Origin: Candidatus Woesearchaeota archaeon
GTDB taxonomy: Archaea > Nanobdellota > Nanobdellia > Woesearchaeales > UBA9642
DNA: 56,580 bases
Direction of reading: 5' to 3'
NCBI GenBank assembly: GCA_016928115.1
Contig: JAFGLI010000013.1
Span: 1 to 56,580, forward strand
The position numbers were made by a program, and so were the translations under genes. Below are positions 8,267 through 15,389 of the stretch, in pieces. The notes under the pieces are model-generated. The model saw only the letters and a program-made list of their open reading frames with translations. It did not search any database and was not told where the DNA came from. Positions within the stretch are counted from its first letter, which is position 1, and the number at the start of each line of letters is the position of its first letter.

Positions 8267-8737
8267 ATGGCTAAAAAAAAGTCAAAAATAAAAAAGAATA
8301 TTCTCTCAATATCCATTATGATAATATTTGTTCTTTTTATTGGGTATGGGATAGAAACATTTTATAGTTCTCCAAAATATTATGATTTTTGCAATTATTC
8401 AAGATTTTATGATGAAATGGATTATAAGGATTTAAATGATTCTGCTTCAATAAAAGAGCAGGAAGCTTGCTTTAATGAATATGATAATGTAAGAGAAATA
8501 TACAACAGGAATGTTTTTATCATAACTCTTATTATAGGACTTTCTGCACTTCTTGCAGGTGCATTAATATTACAATCAGAATCAGTTTCTTCAGGTATAA
8601 TGGGTGGAGGAATATTAACAATAATCTATGGAACTCTTGTTTTCTGGGGAAATATGTCCAAATATATAAGATTTATAATTCTTGCTTTTGTATTAGCCCT
8701 GCTTATATGGCTGGGATATAAGAAGTTTAAAGATTAA
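8267..8737 (+). CDS. Four-helix membrane protein, unknown
   Basis: A 156-aa membrane protein that I do not recognise. After a Lys-rich N-terminus (MAKKKSKIKKN) there is one membrane helix, an extracellular loop of about 45 residues with Cys at two places, then three closely spaced helices ending in a basic tail. The ATG at 8267 is chosen over one at 8219 because a TATA-like element (CTTTTTATATT, about 8233-8243) lies about 25 bases upstream, as expected for a leaderless archaeal transcript. It stands alone on the plus strand. Confidence 0.6.
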   Translation: MAKKKSKIKKNILSISIMIIFVLFIGYGIETFYSSPKYYDFCNYSRFYDEMDYKDLNDSASIKEQEACFNEYDNVREIYNRNVFIITLIIGLSALLAGALILQSESVSSGIMGGGILTIIYGTLVFWGNMSKYIRFIILAFVLALLIWLGYKKFKD

Positions 8738-8793
8738 ATTTAACTAAAAAGAATAATATTAAATTAATTATCTTATATTGTACTATGATATAA

Positions 8794-9603
8794 TTATCCT
8801 ATATAATTCATATCTGAGCCGTGTGATTTGTATTTGGAGAATTTCCCCTGCTTTTTCTGAAATAACTCAAGAAGATTCTCTACATTATCTATCTCTTTTT
8901 CTACTTCTTTTATTTCCTTGTTGAGTTCCTTAAGGTCGACTTTGAAGCCGTATTTGTCTGTTAAGACATTTATTATCTCCCTGGCCCCCTTTAATCCCAA
9001 AAATAAAGGATGCTTGAAGGTTTCTGCAAGCAGGCTTACTGAAGGTATATTTCTTTTTTCACTTAAACCCACTAATAAGCCGGAAACTCCTATTATAGGC
9101 CCGACTACACCGTAAATCTCGGGATTGACCTTGGCTTCTTTTTTAAAGTCATTTATGAAGTTGCTGTCATTACCTGTTATGAAGACCTTGGGATTCTCAG
9201 GCACATTGCCAAGGCCTATTCCCCCAAGGGTTATTATTCTCTTTCCTTTTATGCCCTGGAACCAGTCAAGAATGGTTTCACAGAACTCAAAAGAAGCCCT
9301 TTCATTTGAGGGCTGGACATCACCTGTCAGAAACAAGAAATCCTGGTTATTATGATTAATATGGTAAATCTCAATTTTGGGCATTTCAACCATATTTTCC
9401 TTATTGATAAAAACAGTATTGGGTACTGAATAAGAGAATATATCTGCTATTTTTTTATTCTTGGTTTTTTCAATTATATAGTCCAGAGCTATCTTACCGA
9501 CATTGCCAATGCCCGGCAGACCCTCAATCAATATTGGGTCTCTTGCCGTGAACTTGGTTTCCTTTATTGTCCATTCCTCTTTTGTTTTATTCATATTTTT
9601 CAT
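8794..9603 (-). CDS. PAC2 family proteasome-assembly-chaperone-like protein
   Basis: A 269-aa PAC2 (COG2047) protein. The hallmark ILIEGLPGIGNVGKIA is near the N-terminus and a Gly-rich GVVGPIIGVSGLLVGL segment is in the second half; the C-terminus is a predicted coiled coil. Family members resemble eukaryotic proteasome assembly chaperones, but the archaeal role is not settled. The start at 9603 is preferred over an upstream in-frame ATG (9645): a strong Shine-Dalgarno (GGAGGAAGGAG) lies a few bases before it, and the longer form would overlap Nop10 by 41 bases. It is the last gene of the eL42-eS27-aIF2alpha-Nop10-PAC2 operon. Confidence 0.9.
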   Translation of the reverse strand: MKNMNKTKEEWTIKETKFTARDPILIEGLPGIGNVGKIALDYIIEKTKNKKIADIFSYSVPNTVFINKENMVEMPKIEIYHINHNNQDFLFLTGDVQPSNERASFEFCETILDWFQGIKGKRIITLGGIGLGNVPENPKVFITGNDSNFINDFKKEAKVNPEIYGVVGPIIGVSGLLVGLSEKRNIPSVSLLAETFKHPLFLGLKGAREIINVLTDKYGFKVDLKELNKEIKEVEKEIDNVENLLELFQKKQGKFSKYKSHGSDMNYIG

Positions 9604-9604
9604 T

Positions 9605-9760
9605 TTAAACTCCTTCCTCCCTGGCTTTTCTTCGGTATTCCCCATATTTATCCTCGGGGCTGAATTTAGGGGGCTTTACAGTTATTCTTTTTCCGCCGCA
9701 GGAGCATTCCTCTTTCAGGCCGTAACTGCTGCACTTTTCACATTTAAGGATATGTTTCAT
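9605..9760 (-). CDS. nop10: H/ACA RNP component Nop10
   Basis: A 51-aa protein that starts MKHILKCEKC and continues through a second Cys pair (ECSCGGK) to the family segment PPKFSPEDKYGEYRRKAR. This is the Nop10 pattern: a zinc ribbon (C7, C10, C19, C21) followed by a basic linear region. Nop10 stabilises Cbf5 in H/ACA pseudouridylation complexes; Cbf5 is at 22329-23315 in this window. It sits 2 bases after aIF2-alpha and just before PAC2, an arrangement widely conserved in archaea. Confidence 0.95.
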   Translation of the reverse strand: MKHILKCEKCSSYGLKEECSCGGKRITVKPPKFSPEDKYGEYRRKAREEGV

Positions 9761-9762
9761 TT

Positions 9763-10551
9763 TTATTTCTCTATAGCTATTTTCCTGAAACTCCCTTCGC
9801 CTTTGTTACTGCCCATAAAATCAATTACTTCAGCGACCGAGTCCTGAAGCGTATTGTCAATTTCCTTTACATTCTCGCCTTCGATTGCAACTGCATAACT
9901 GCCGCCACCTTTATATTTCACGCTTATTCCTTTTTTTTCAAGCATCACAAGGGCCTGTTTAATAATATCAACACCTTTCTTTTCATAGCTGCTTAACTTA
10001 AATTCTCCCTTGATTATAATTTTCTTTGGCTTAATCTTTGATTTTACCTCTTCAGACAAAGGTCCTGATATTTTTTCAGGCAATATTTTTTTAAGGTCTA
10101 TATTATTTTTCACATAATCATTAAACCCTTCATGAATATAATCATAGTTCTTTAACAAAACCTTTGCAACAGCAGAATAAACCCCTTTTACCTCTTTTTT
10201 AAGCTTTTTTGCAATATTTTCTATGATTTTTTCAGCTTTCTGCTCCTGCTTTATCTGCTCTTTTTTTATCCTTGCCTGATTCTGGGAAACCCTTCTCAGC
10301 GACAAGTCTATATAGCCTCTTGTTTCATCAACCTTGAGAACCTTGCAGACAACAACCTTGCCTTCTTCAACATAATCCCTTATATTCCTTATTCTTCCGG
10401 GGCTTACTTCGCTTATGTGTATCAAGCCGGTTTTCTTGCCGTATTCCTCAAGAACACAGAAAACAGAATGCTTCTGCACCTTTGTTACAGTGCATAAGAC
10501 TATTTCATCTTCATCAGGGAATCCTTCTCTTTTCAGCAGCAACTCTCTCAT
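9763..10551 (-). CDS. eif2a: Translation initiation factor aIF2 subunit alpha
   Basis: A 262-aa protein with the full aIF2-alpha layout. An S1 domain occupies about residues 10-85, beginning with FPDEDEIVLCTVTKV and containing TGLIHISEVSPGRIRN and GYIDLSLRRV. A helical domain spans about 90-165, and the C-terminal alpha/beta domain includes GVDIIKQAL and YKGGGSYAVAIEG. aIF2 delivers initiator Met-tRNA to the small subunit. The gene is 1 base from eS27 upstream and 2 bases from Nop10 downstream, so translation is probably coupled. Confidence 0.96.
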   Translation of the reverse strand: MRELLLKREGFPDEDEIVLCTVTKVQKHSVFCVLEEYGKKTGLIHISEVSPGRIRNIRDYVEEGKVVVCKVLKVDETRGYIDLSLRRVSQNQARIKKEQIKQEQKAEKIIENIAKKLKKEVKGVYSAVAKVLLKNYDYIHEGFNDYVKNNIDLKKILPEKISGPLSEEVKSKIKPKKIIIKGEFKLSSYEKKGVDIIKQALVMLEKKGISVKYKGGGSYAVAIEGENVKEIDNTLQDSVAEVIDFMGSNKGEGSFRKIAIEK

Positions 10552-10552
10552 T

Positions 10553-10738
10553 TTATTCCAGAATCTCCAAAACTCTTGCCTTTACAAGGGTTTTTCCTCC
10601 TGTTGAATCAGCAAGATTCTTGCCACAAACAAGGCATTTTATTTTTGTGGCTGATTTCCCAAATATAACCTGCTCGTTCTTACATTTTGGGCATCTTAGC
10701 TTTATAAATTTTGAATTTGGAGTTTCAGTTTCTTCCAT
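10553..10738 (-). CDS. rps27e: 30S ribosomal protein eS27 (S27e)
   Basis: A 61-aa zinc-ribbon ribosomal protein with Cys pairs C16/C19 (LRCPKCKN) and C35/C38 (KCLVCGK), followed by the typical LADSTGGKTLVKARVLE tail. The ATG at 10738 is chosen over a GTG at 10747 because AAGGTG lies 6 bases upstream as a Shine-Dalgarno. It is second in the operon after eL42. Confidence 0.96.
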   Translation of the reverse strand: MEETETPNSKFIKLRCPKCKNEQVIFGKSATKIKCLVCGKNLADSTGGKTLVKARVLEILE

Positions 10739-10779
10739 TTGAATCACCTTAATTTTATTAAATATTTGTATGAATATAA

Positions 10780-11091
10780 TTATATAAGCTCAAGCTTCTT
10801 GGTTCTTTTTCCTTTCTTCTGCACATGTGTTTTTTTGCATACAGTGCAGTTATACCTTAAATCAGTCTTCTTGCTTAATTTCTTGCCTGACCGTTTAGGT
10901 GAAGTCGGCCTTGAATATTTGCCCTTATTGCCCATTCCTCTCCATTCTCCTCTTTTTTTTGTCCTGTGCTTGGAGCCTCTGCTAAGAGGATGTGTGGTTC
11001 CTTTAGACCTTTTCTTTGATTCCATTACCTTATGTTTCGTATGTTTTTTACAAAAAGGGCAATATCTGCTTATTGTTTTGGGTATTTTCAT
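10780..11091 (-). CDS. rpl44e: 50S ribosomal protein eL42 (L44e)
   Basis: A 103-aa protein with two Cys pairs (C11/C14 in YCPFCKKHT and C82/C85 in NCTVCKKTH) separated by a very basic loop, as in archaeal L44e. It binds near the E site of the large subunit. It is the first gene of the operon; a TATA-like ATTTATAAAT around 11117-11126 lies about 30 bases before the ATG. The same TATA is also correctly placed for the plus-strand RNA at 11141. Confidence 0.96.
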   Translation of the reverse strand: MKIPKTISRYCPFCKKHTKHKVMESKKRSKGTTHPLSRGSKHRTKKRGEWRGMGNKGKYSRPTSPKRSGKKLSKKTDLRYNCTVCKKTHVQKKGKRTKKLELI

Positions 11092-11140
11092 ATTAATAAA
11101 AAGAGATTAGGCATTCATTTATAAATATTATTGTTATTAT

Positions 11141-11288
11141 GGCTTTGGTAAAAAGTGCGTCTGTGCCGTGGATGCTTTTGATTGATTTTGGCAATCATGG
11201 CATGGCCAGGCGAAGCTTACAACGTTCCCATAGTTTAGTGTGGGGTTGTGGTAAGCGAAGCAGGGCTTTTTTACTAAAGCCTGTTTTT
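11141..11288 (+). ncRNA. Structured RNA candidate, copy 2
   Basis: Second copy of the RNA at 2284-2436. Its outer helix is GGCTTT (11141-11146) with AAAGCC (11276-11281), extended by 11148-11155 with 11266-11274. The core hairpin is ATGCT/GGCAT plus TGATTG/CAATCA. The short helix is 11164-11167 with 11209-11212. The second hairpin is 11215-11223 with 11245-11256. At the short helix a C-G pair here is a U-A pair in copy 1, and the outer and second hairpins differ in sequence but both pair. A TATA-like box lies about 20 bases upstream and a five-T run (11284-11288) follows the outer helix, which supports plus-strand transcription. Its function is not known to me. Confidence 0.65.
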
Positions 11289-11290
11289 CA

Positions 11291-11944
11291 TCATTCTTTA
11301 ACTGCTCTTTGTTTTTTTATGAGAATATCTGCTATTTCAGAAGGCAGTTCATCTTTATCTTCAGGCTTATAAGGCCCGAATATATTATTATTTCTCCCCG
11401 CAAACCTGGGGACATTGGTTATAAACCTTATTTTTGTCATGCCTGTTTCTGTGGGTTTTTCTTCTTTATCTTCAGGCATTTTTCCTTCTTTCCTGTCTTC
11501 CTCTTTTTCAGAAACTTCTGTTGTTTCTTTTTCATTCTTTTCTCTTTTGGGTATTTCGGATTTTATAACCTTATAAAGAACAGAATTCCTGAAATGAGAG
11601 AGAACTTTATATATATCTTCAAAAAGCATTTTTTCCTCTTTTAATTTAAACTGATTATCATCTATCCTGAGACCCCGGGATTTAAAAACAGCCATATCAA
11701 TTATCTTTTTCTCTCTTCTTTCATATAAATCCCTGATTATTTTTATTATATTCTTTAGCTGCAATCTCGTATGCTCTTTTTCTTTTTCTATTGTATTTGG
11801 GTCAGAAATAATCTGCTCTTTCTTCTTCAGGTAATCCACAACATTCTCAAAAAAATCCTCATCCAATTGCTGAAGCTCTTCTGTATTTTTTTCTTTCCTG
11901 AGAATATTGAATAATGACTCATAAGTTATCTTTATCTCTTCCAT
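11291..11944 (-). CDS. GINS complex subunit (Gins51-like)
   Basis: A 217-aa protein with the A-B domain order of archaeal Gins51 (Sld5/Psf1 relatives). A helical A domain spans residues 1 to about 135, followed by a Lys/Glu-rich low-complexity linker and a small beta B domain near residue 165 onwards (KIRFITNVPRFAGRNNNIFG then LPSEIADIL). GINS joins MCM and a GAN/Cdc45-like nuclease in the replicative helicase. The linker is longer and more charged than usual. No PCNA or primase gene, common neighbours in other archaea, is present here. Confidence 0.88.
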   Translation of the reverse strand: MEEIKITYESLFNILRKEKNTEELQQLDEDFFENVVDYLKKKEQIISDPNTIEKEKEHTRLQLKNIIKIIRDLYERREKKIIDMAVFKSRGLRIDDNQFKLKEEKMLFEDIYKVLSHFRNSVLYKVIKSEIPKREKNEKETTEVSEKEEDRKEGKMPEDKEEKPTETGMTKIRFITNVPRFAGRNNNIFGPYKPEDKDELPSEIADILIKKQRAVKE

Positions 11945-12038
11945 TTTATATCAGGATTATCTATAGTTATTTAAATCTTTTGTCAAGATTTTAATCCCGG
12001 AAATTTCAAAGAAATTTATGTTACTTGAATTTTTTGGA

Positions 12039-12065
12039 CTTTAGCAGAACAGGATTCTGCCAAAG
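12039..12065. repeat. Hairpin in divergent intergenic region
   Basis: CTTT-A-GCAGAA / TTCTGC-C-AAAG form an 11-bp stem with one mismatch and a 5-base loop, 47 bases before the radical SAM gene. A smaller palindrome (AAATTTC/GAAATTT) is at 12001-12017. The gap 11945-12112 lies between divergent genes, so these could be regulatory sites or separators; nothing in the sequence decides this. Confidence 0.35.
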
Positions 12066-12112
12066 CTATTTTTTGTAAACCTTTATATATCCTCGCAATT
12101 TTCAGAAACTAT

Positions 12113-13324
12113 ATGAAACACCAGACAAAAATAGAATATAATGACTTTGAATTTATTGAAATACCTGCTAAAAGAATGCTGAGGTTTATTTTCCTTAAAT
12201 ATTTCTATTTTGATATCCTGATGGAGGAATTAGAGAAAATAAAAATTGTAAAAACAGAAAGAAAATGCCTTTATTTTGACGAAAAAGAGCAAAAGGTAAA
12301 CCATAAATTCAACAGGATAATGAGAGAAGGCTTCAATAATCTTAAAAGCATTATTAACGGAAGGGATGCAGTTTATATACACCAAAACTCAGGAATTCCT
12401 TTGGTCGGAACAAACTATTTCGGGATTGTTGACAGGGATAGCTCTATCCTGGAAATAAAGCCTGTAACAGGATGTAATCTAAAATGTATTTATTGCTCTG
12501 TAGGCGAAAGCTCACTTAAGAAAAAGACGGATTATGTTGTTGAAAAAGATTATCTTATTAATGAATATGAAAAATTAGTAAAGCTTAAAAAAAATAAGGT
12601 TGAGGCCCATATAAACCCCCAGGGAGAGCCTTTAATTTATGGGGATATAGTTGAACTGGTAAGAGGGCTTAAAAATATTGAAAAAACAAAAAAAGTCTCC
12701 TTTAACACAAATGGTTTATTATTAAACAAGGAATTAACTGATGATTTGATAAAGGCAGGTCTGGACCAGATAAATATTTCTTTAAATGCTTTAGATGAAA
12801 AAACAGCTTCTAAACTTGCAGGAGCACATTACAACCTAGAAAAAATCCTGGATTTAATGAATTATATTAACAAAAAAATCAAACTTATAATCTCTCCAGT
12901 TATTGTTCCGGGAATAAACGATTCTGAAATAGATAAACTGATTAAATTAAGCAAAAAACTAAATTGCAGAATAGGATTACAGAATTTTTTAAAATATAAA
13001 CACGGTTTTAATCCTGTTAAACAAAGAACATGGGAAGAGTTTTATAGAATATTAGATAAAAAGGAAAAAGAACACAATATAAAACTTATTTTAGATGCTG
13101 AAGACTTTGATATTAAAAAAGACGAGGCTCTTGAAAAGCCGTTCTCAAAAAATAAAATAGTGGAAGCACAGATAAAAATGCCCGGAAGGTATAATAACGA
13201 GATGATTGCTGCTGCTAAAGACAGGGCAATTACAGTATTTGACACAAAAGCAAAGATAAATGATGTTGTAAGGGTTAAAATCATAAGAACCAAGCATAAT
13301 ATTTTCAATGCTGTTGAAGCCTGA
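12113..13324 (+). CDS. Radical SAM protein, COG2100-like
   Basis: A 403-aa enzyme. The radical SAM cluster is CNLKCIYC (C121, C125, C128), followed by a TIM-barrel-like middle including VEAHINPQGEPLIYGDI and VSFNTNGLLL. A C-terminal basic segment (residues ~345-400, ending DVVRVKIIRTKHNIF) resembles a TRAM-type RNA-binding domain. This order matches archaeal COG2100 proteins, whose substrate I cannot assign; the C-terminal domain suggests an RNA substrate. A TATA-like TTTATATATC (12080-12089) lies about 25-30 bases before the ATG, pointing to a leaderless transcript. Confidence 0.75.
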   Translation: MKHQTKIEYNDFEFIEIPAKRMLRFIFLKYFYFDILMEELEKIKIVKTERKCLYFDEKEQKVNHKFNRIMREGFNNLKSIINGRDAVYIHQNSGIPLVGTNYFGIVDRDSSILEIKPVTGCNLKCIYCSVGESSLKKKTDYVVEKDYLINEYEKLVKLKKNKVEAHINPQGEPLIYGDIVELVRGLKNIEKTKKVSFNTNGLLLNKELTDDLIKAGLDQINISLNALDEKTASKLAGAHYNLEKILDLMNYINKKIKLIISPVIVPGINDSEIDKLIKLSKKLNCRIGLQNFLKYKHGFNPVKQRTWEEFYRILDKKEKEHNIKLILDAEDFDIKKDEALEKPFSKNKIVEAQIKMPGRYNNEMIAAAKDRAITVFDTKAKINDVVRVKIIRTKHNIFNAVEA

Positions 13325-13369
13325 CTCATATTTTAATTTCTAATTATTTAATTTCTGGATTTTTAATTC

Positions 13370-15259
13370 CTAAGAGAATAAATTACCAAAAAAATCAACA
13401 ATAGCACTTATCACTTCTGCTATAAACCCCTTCTTATTTCCCTCATTGATGCTGTCTCCTTCTTTTCCGGAAGATGAATCCTTGTCTTCCTTTCCCTGCC
13501 CTTCATCCTGTACATCAGTTACATTTGTGACTTTTATCTCTGTACTCCTAGTTAAAACATAAACCTTCCCTGAGGCCTCATAATCTAATATTGTAGTAAT
13601 ATTGAAAGCCCTTTTTGTAAAATTCTCAGGAACCTTTATCTTATATAAATAAGCATCCTGTTTTTCCTTCTTTCCCAGGTTTAAGGTATTTTCATAGCTG
13701 CCCTGGACAAGAACAACAGAAGAGTCAAACTCATCCCTTACCTTAACATTATTAAGGTTTGTATCCAGAAGATTTTCAATAGTGGCCTGGATAATTATGG
13801 TCCCGCCCGTGGGAACAGTTTTCCTGCTTATCTCCTGCTTTATTGAAAAGCTCTTGTTTAAGGGCTTTACAGTTATTTTCTTTTCAGTATAGAATGTCTT
13901 GTCCTCATTATTCTTTGTCCTGTAATCCCCCTCCAGCTTTATAACATACACTATCTCCTCGGACACTTCCGGAGCTGTTATTTCTATATGCTCGACCTGC
14001 TCCTTTCCCGGAAGCAGGTAATCAAGTGAATACCCCTCATCAAAAAAATCCGAGTATATATTATAGTTGATATCATAATAAGTATTCGCAGTGTCTTTGT
14101 TTGAAATAGAAAAATAAAGGTTCATTTTATCATTTGATTTCAGGGTTTTCTTATACAGGTCTATTTTAGGTGTTATATCATTTGTTGTTATTATTATGGT
14201 CTTATTTACCTCTTCTTTCATTTCCTCATCGAAAATATTCATATCGACAAAGCTCTCTATTATATAATCCCCAGTATAAGGCACCTGCCCGTTTATTTCA
14301 AGGGTTGTTTTCTGGCCTGATTTTATTTTAGAGGAATGATACAAGTGTTTTGAGCTTAGATATTCCAGAGAAGTTGCCTTGCTCTTTACATTGAAATAAT
14401 CAGGAAGATAAACCTCAAGGCTGAAATTCAAATCCTCGCTTGGGTCCTTATTCTCCAATTCAAATGAATAAGTTATGAGCTTGTCTATGTTGGTCTTGGA
14501 AGGAGTGGCTTTTATCTCAAGCTTATAAGGCGAAACTACCTCTATATCCTGGGCTTTTGAAGATAATTCTTTTTTTATTCCCTCGTATTTATATGTTATA
14601 TTTCCCTTTAGCTTTGCCTTGCCGTAATCCTTTGCTTCAATACTATAATAAAATGACTTTGTATTGTCTTTTTTTAAATCATCAAATGAAGCCTCTATTA
14701 TCCTGCCTTTTAATGAGCCTTCTGAACTTGACTTAAACGTGAATATGTCTGTGGGGATTTCTTCCCTGTATATTAAGTCTGAAGCGTCTTTTTCACCTGT
14801 ATTTTCCAGTGTTATAGTGACTTTTGTTTTCTCTTCATTATTTAGTTTTGCCTTTTCTATTTCCCTTGTTATCTTTATATTGGGCTTTAGCTCATATATT
14901 ATAACCCTTATTGCCGGTTCCCATTTATTGGTTACGGGATTTATCCTGCTTCCATGCTCATACCATGAAAGGTTATCAAAACAATATTTGTAAAGAGCCT
15001 CACTATAGCAGCTGTATTTCTCTATAAAAGGAGTGGTTTTGTTTTCCATATTTATCCTTATGTCAGTATAATTATATTCAGAATCAGTGCTTTCTGAAAC
15101 CCATCCGGTAACTGTATGTATTGTATCATCTACCTGGAAAGATTCTCCTGATAAATGCCATCCGTCGTGTATCTTAGTTGTGGTATCTGCGTTAACTACA
15201 ATTACTGAAAAGAACAGGAATAAAATATATATGAATAAAAGCACTCTTTTTTTTATCAT
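13370..15259 (-). CDS. Secreted CARDB/DUF11-like surface protein
   Basis: A 629-aa protein with a Sec signal peptide (KKRVLLFIYILFLFFSVIVVNA), several beta-sandwich repeats of the CARDB/DUF11 type (KVTITLENTGEKDASDLIYRE; TIIIQATIENLLDTNLNNVKVRDEF), a Glu/Asp/Ser/Gly-rich spacer and a C-terminal hydrophobic helix (FIAEVISAIVDFFGNLFS) that may anchor it. It lies directly downstream of the S-layer gene on the same strand but behind a strong terminator, so it probably has its own promoter. A cell-envelope structural or adhesive role is inferred. Confidence 0.7.
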   Translation of the reverse strand: MIKKRVLLFIYILFLFFSVIVVNADTTTKIHDGWHLSGESFQVDDTIHTVTGWVSESTDSEYNYTDIRINMENKTTPFIEKYSCYSEALYKYCFDNLSWYEHGSRINPVTNKWEPAIRVIIYELKPNIKITREIEKAKLNNEEKTKVTITLENTGEKDASDLIYREEIPTDIFTFKSSSEGSLKGRIIEASFDDLKKDNTKSFYYSIEAKDYGKAKLKGNITYKYEGIKKELSSKAQDIEVVSPYKLEIKATPSKTNIDKLITYSFELENKDPSEDLNFSLEVYLPDYFNVKSKATSLEYLSSKHLYHSSKIKSGQKTTLEINGQVPYTGDYIIESFVDMNIFDEEMKEEVNKTIIITTNDITPKIDLYKKTLKSNDKMNLYFSISNKDTANTYYDINYNIYSDFFDEGYSLDYLLPGKEQVEHIEITAPEVSEEIVYVIKLEGDYRTKNNEDKTFYTEKKITVKPLNKSFSIKQEISRKTVPTGGTIIIQATIENLLDTNLNNVKVRDEFDSSVVLVQGSYENTLNLGKKEKQDAYLYKIKVPENFTKRAFNITTILDYEASGKVYVLTRSTEIKVTNVTDVQDEGQGKEDKDSSSGKEGDSINEGNKKGFIAEVISAIVDFFGNLFS

Positions 15260-15341
15260 GCTTTATTTATGAATAAAACTATTTATAAGTTTTTTTATTT
15301 ATGAAAGAAGATATTATTTATAAGAATAAAAGAAATAATAA

Positions 15342-15389
15342 GAAAAAAAAAGAAAAAAAAGAAAAAAGAAAAAGGCATTCAGCCTTTTT
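15342..15389 (-). terminator. Strong terminator of the S-layer gene
   Basis: AAAAAGGC and GCCTTTTT (15369-15376 with 15382-15389) form an 8-bp stem overlapping the stop codon. On the minus strand it is followed by about 25 bases of almost pure T with single C interruptions. Oligo-T is the main archaeal termination signal, so this should end the abundant S-layer mRNA efficiently. Confidence 0.8.
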
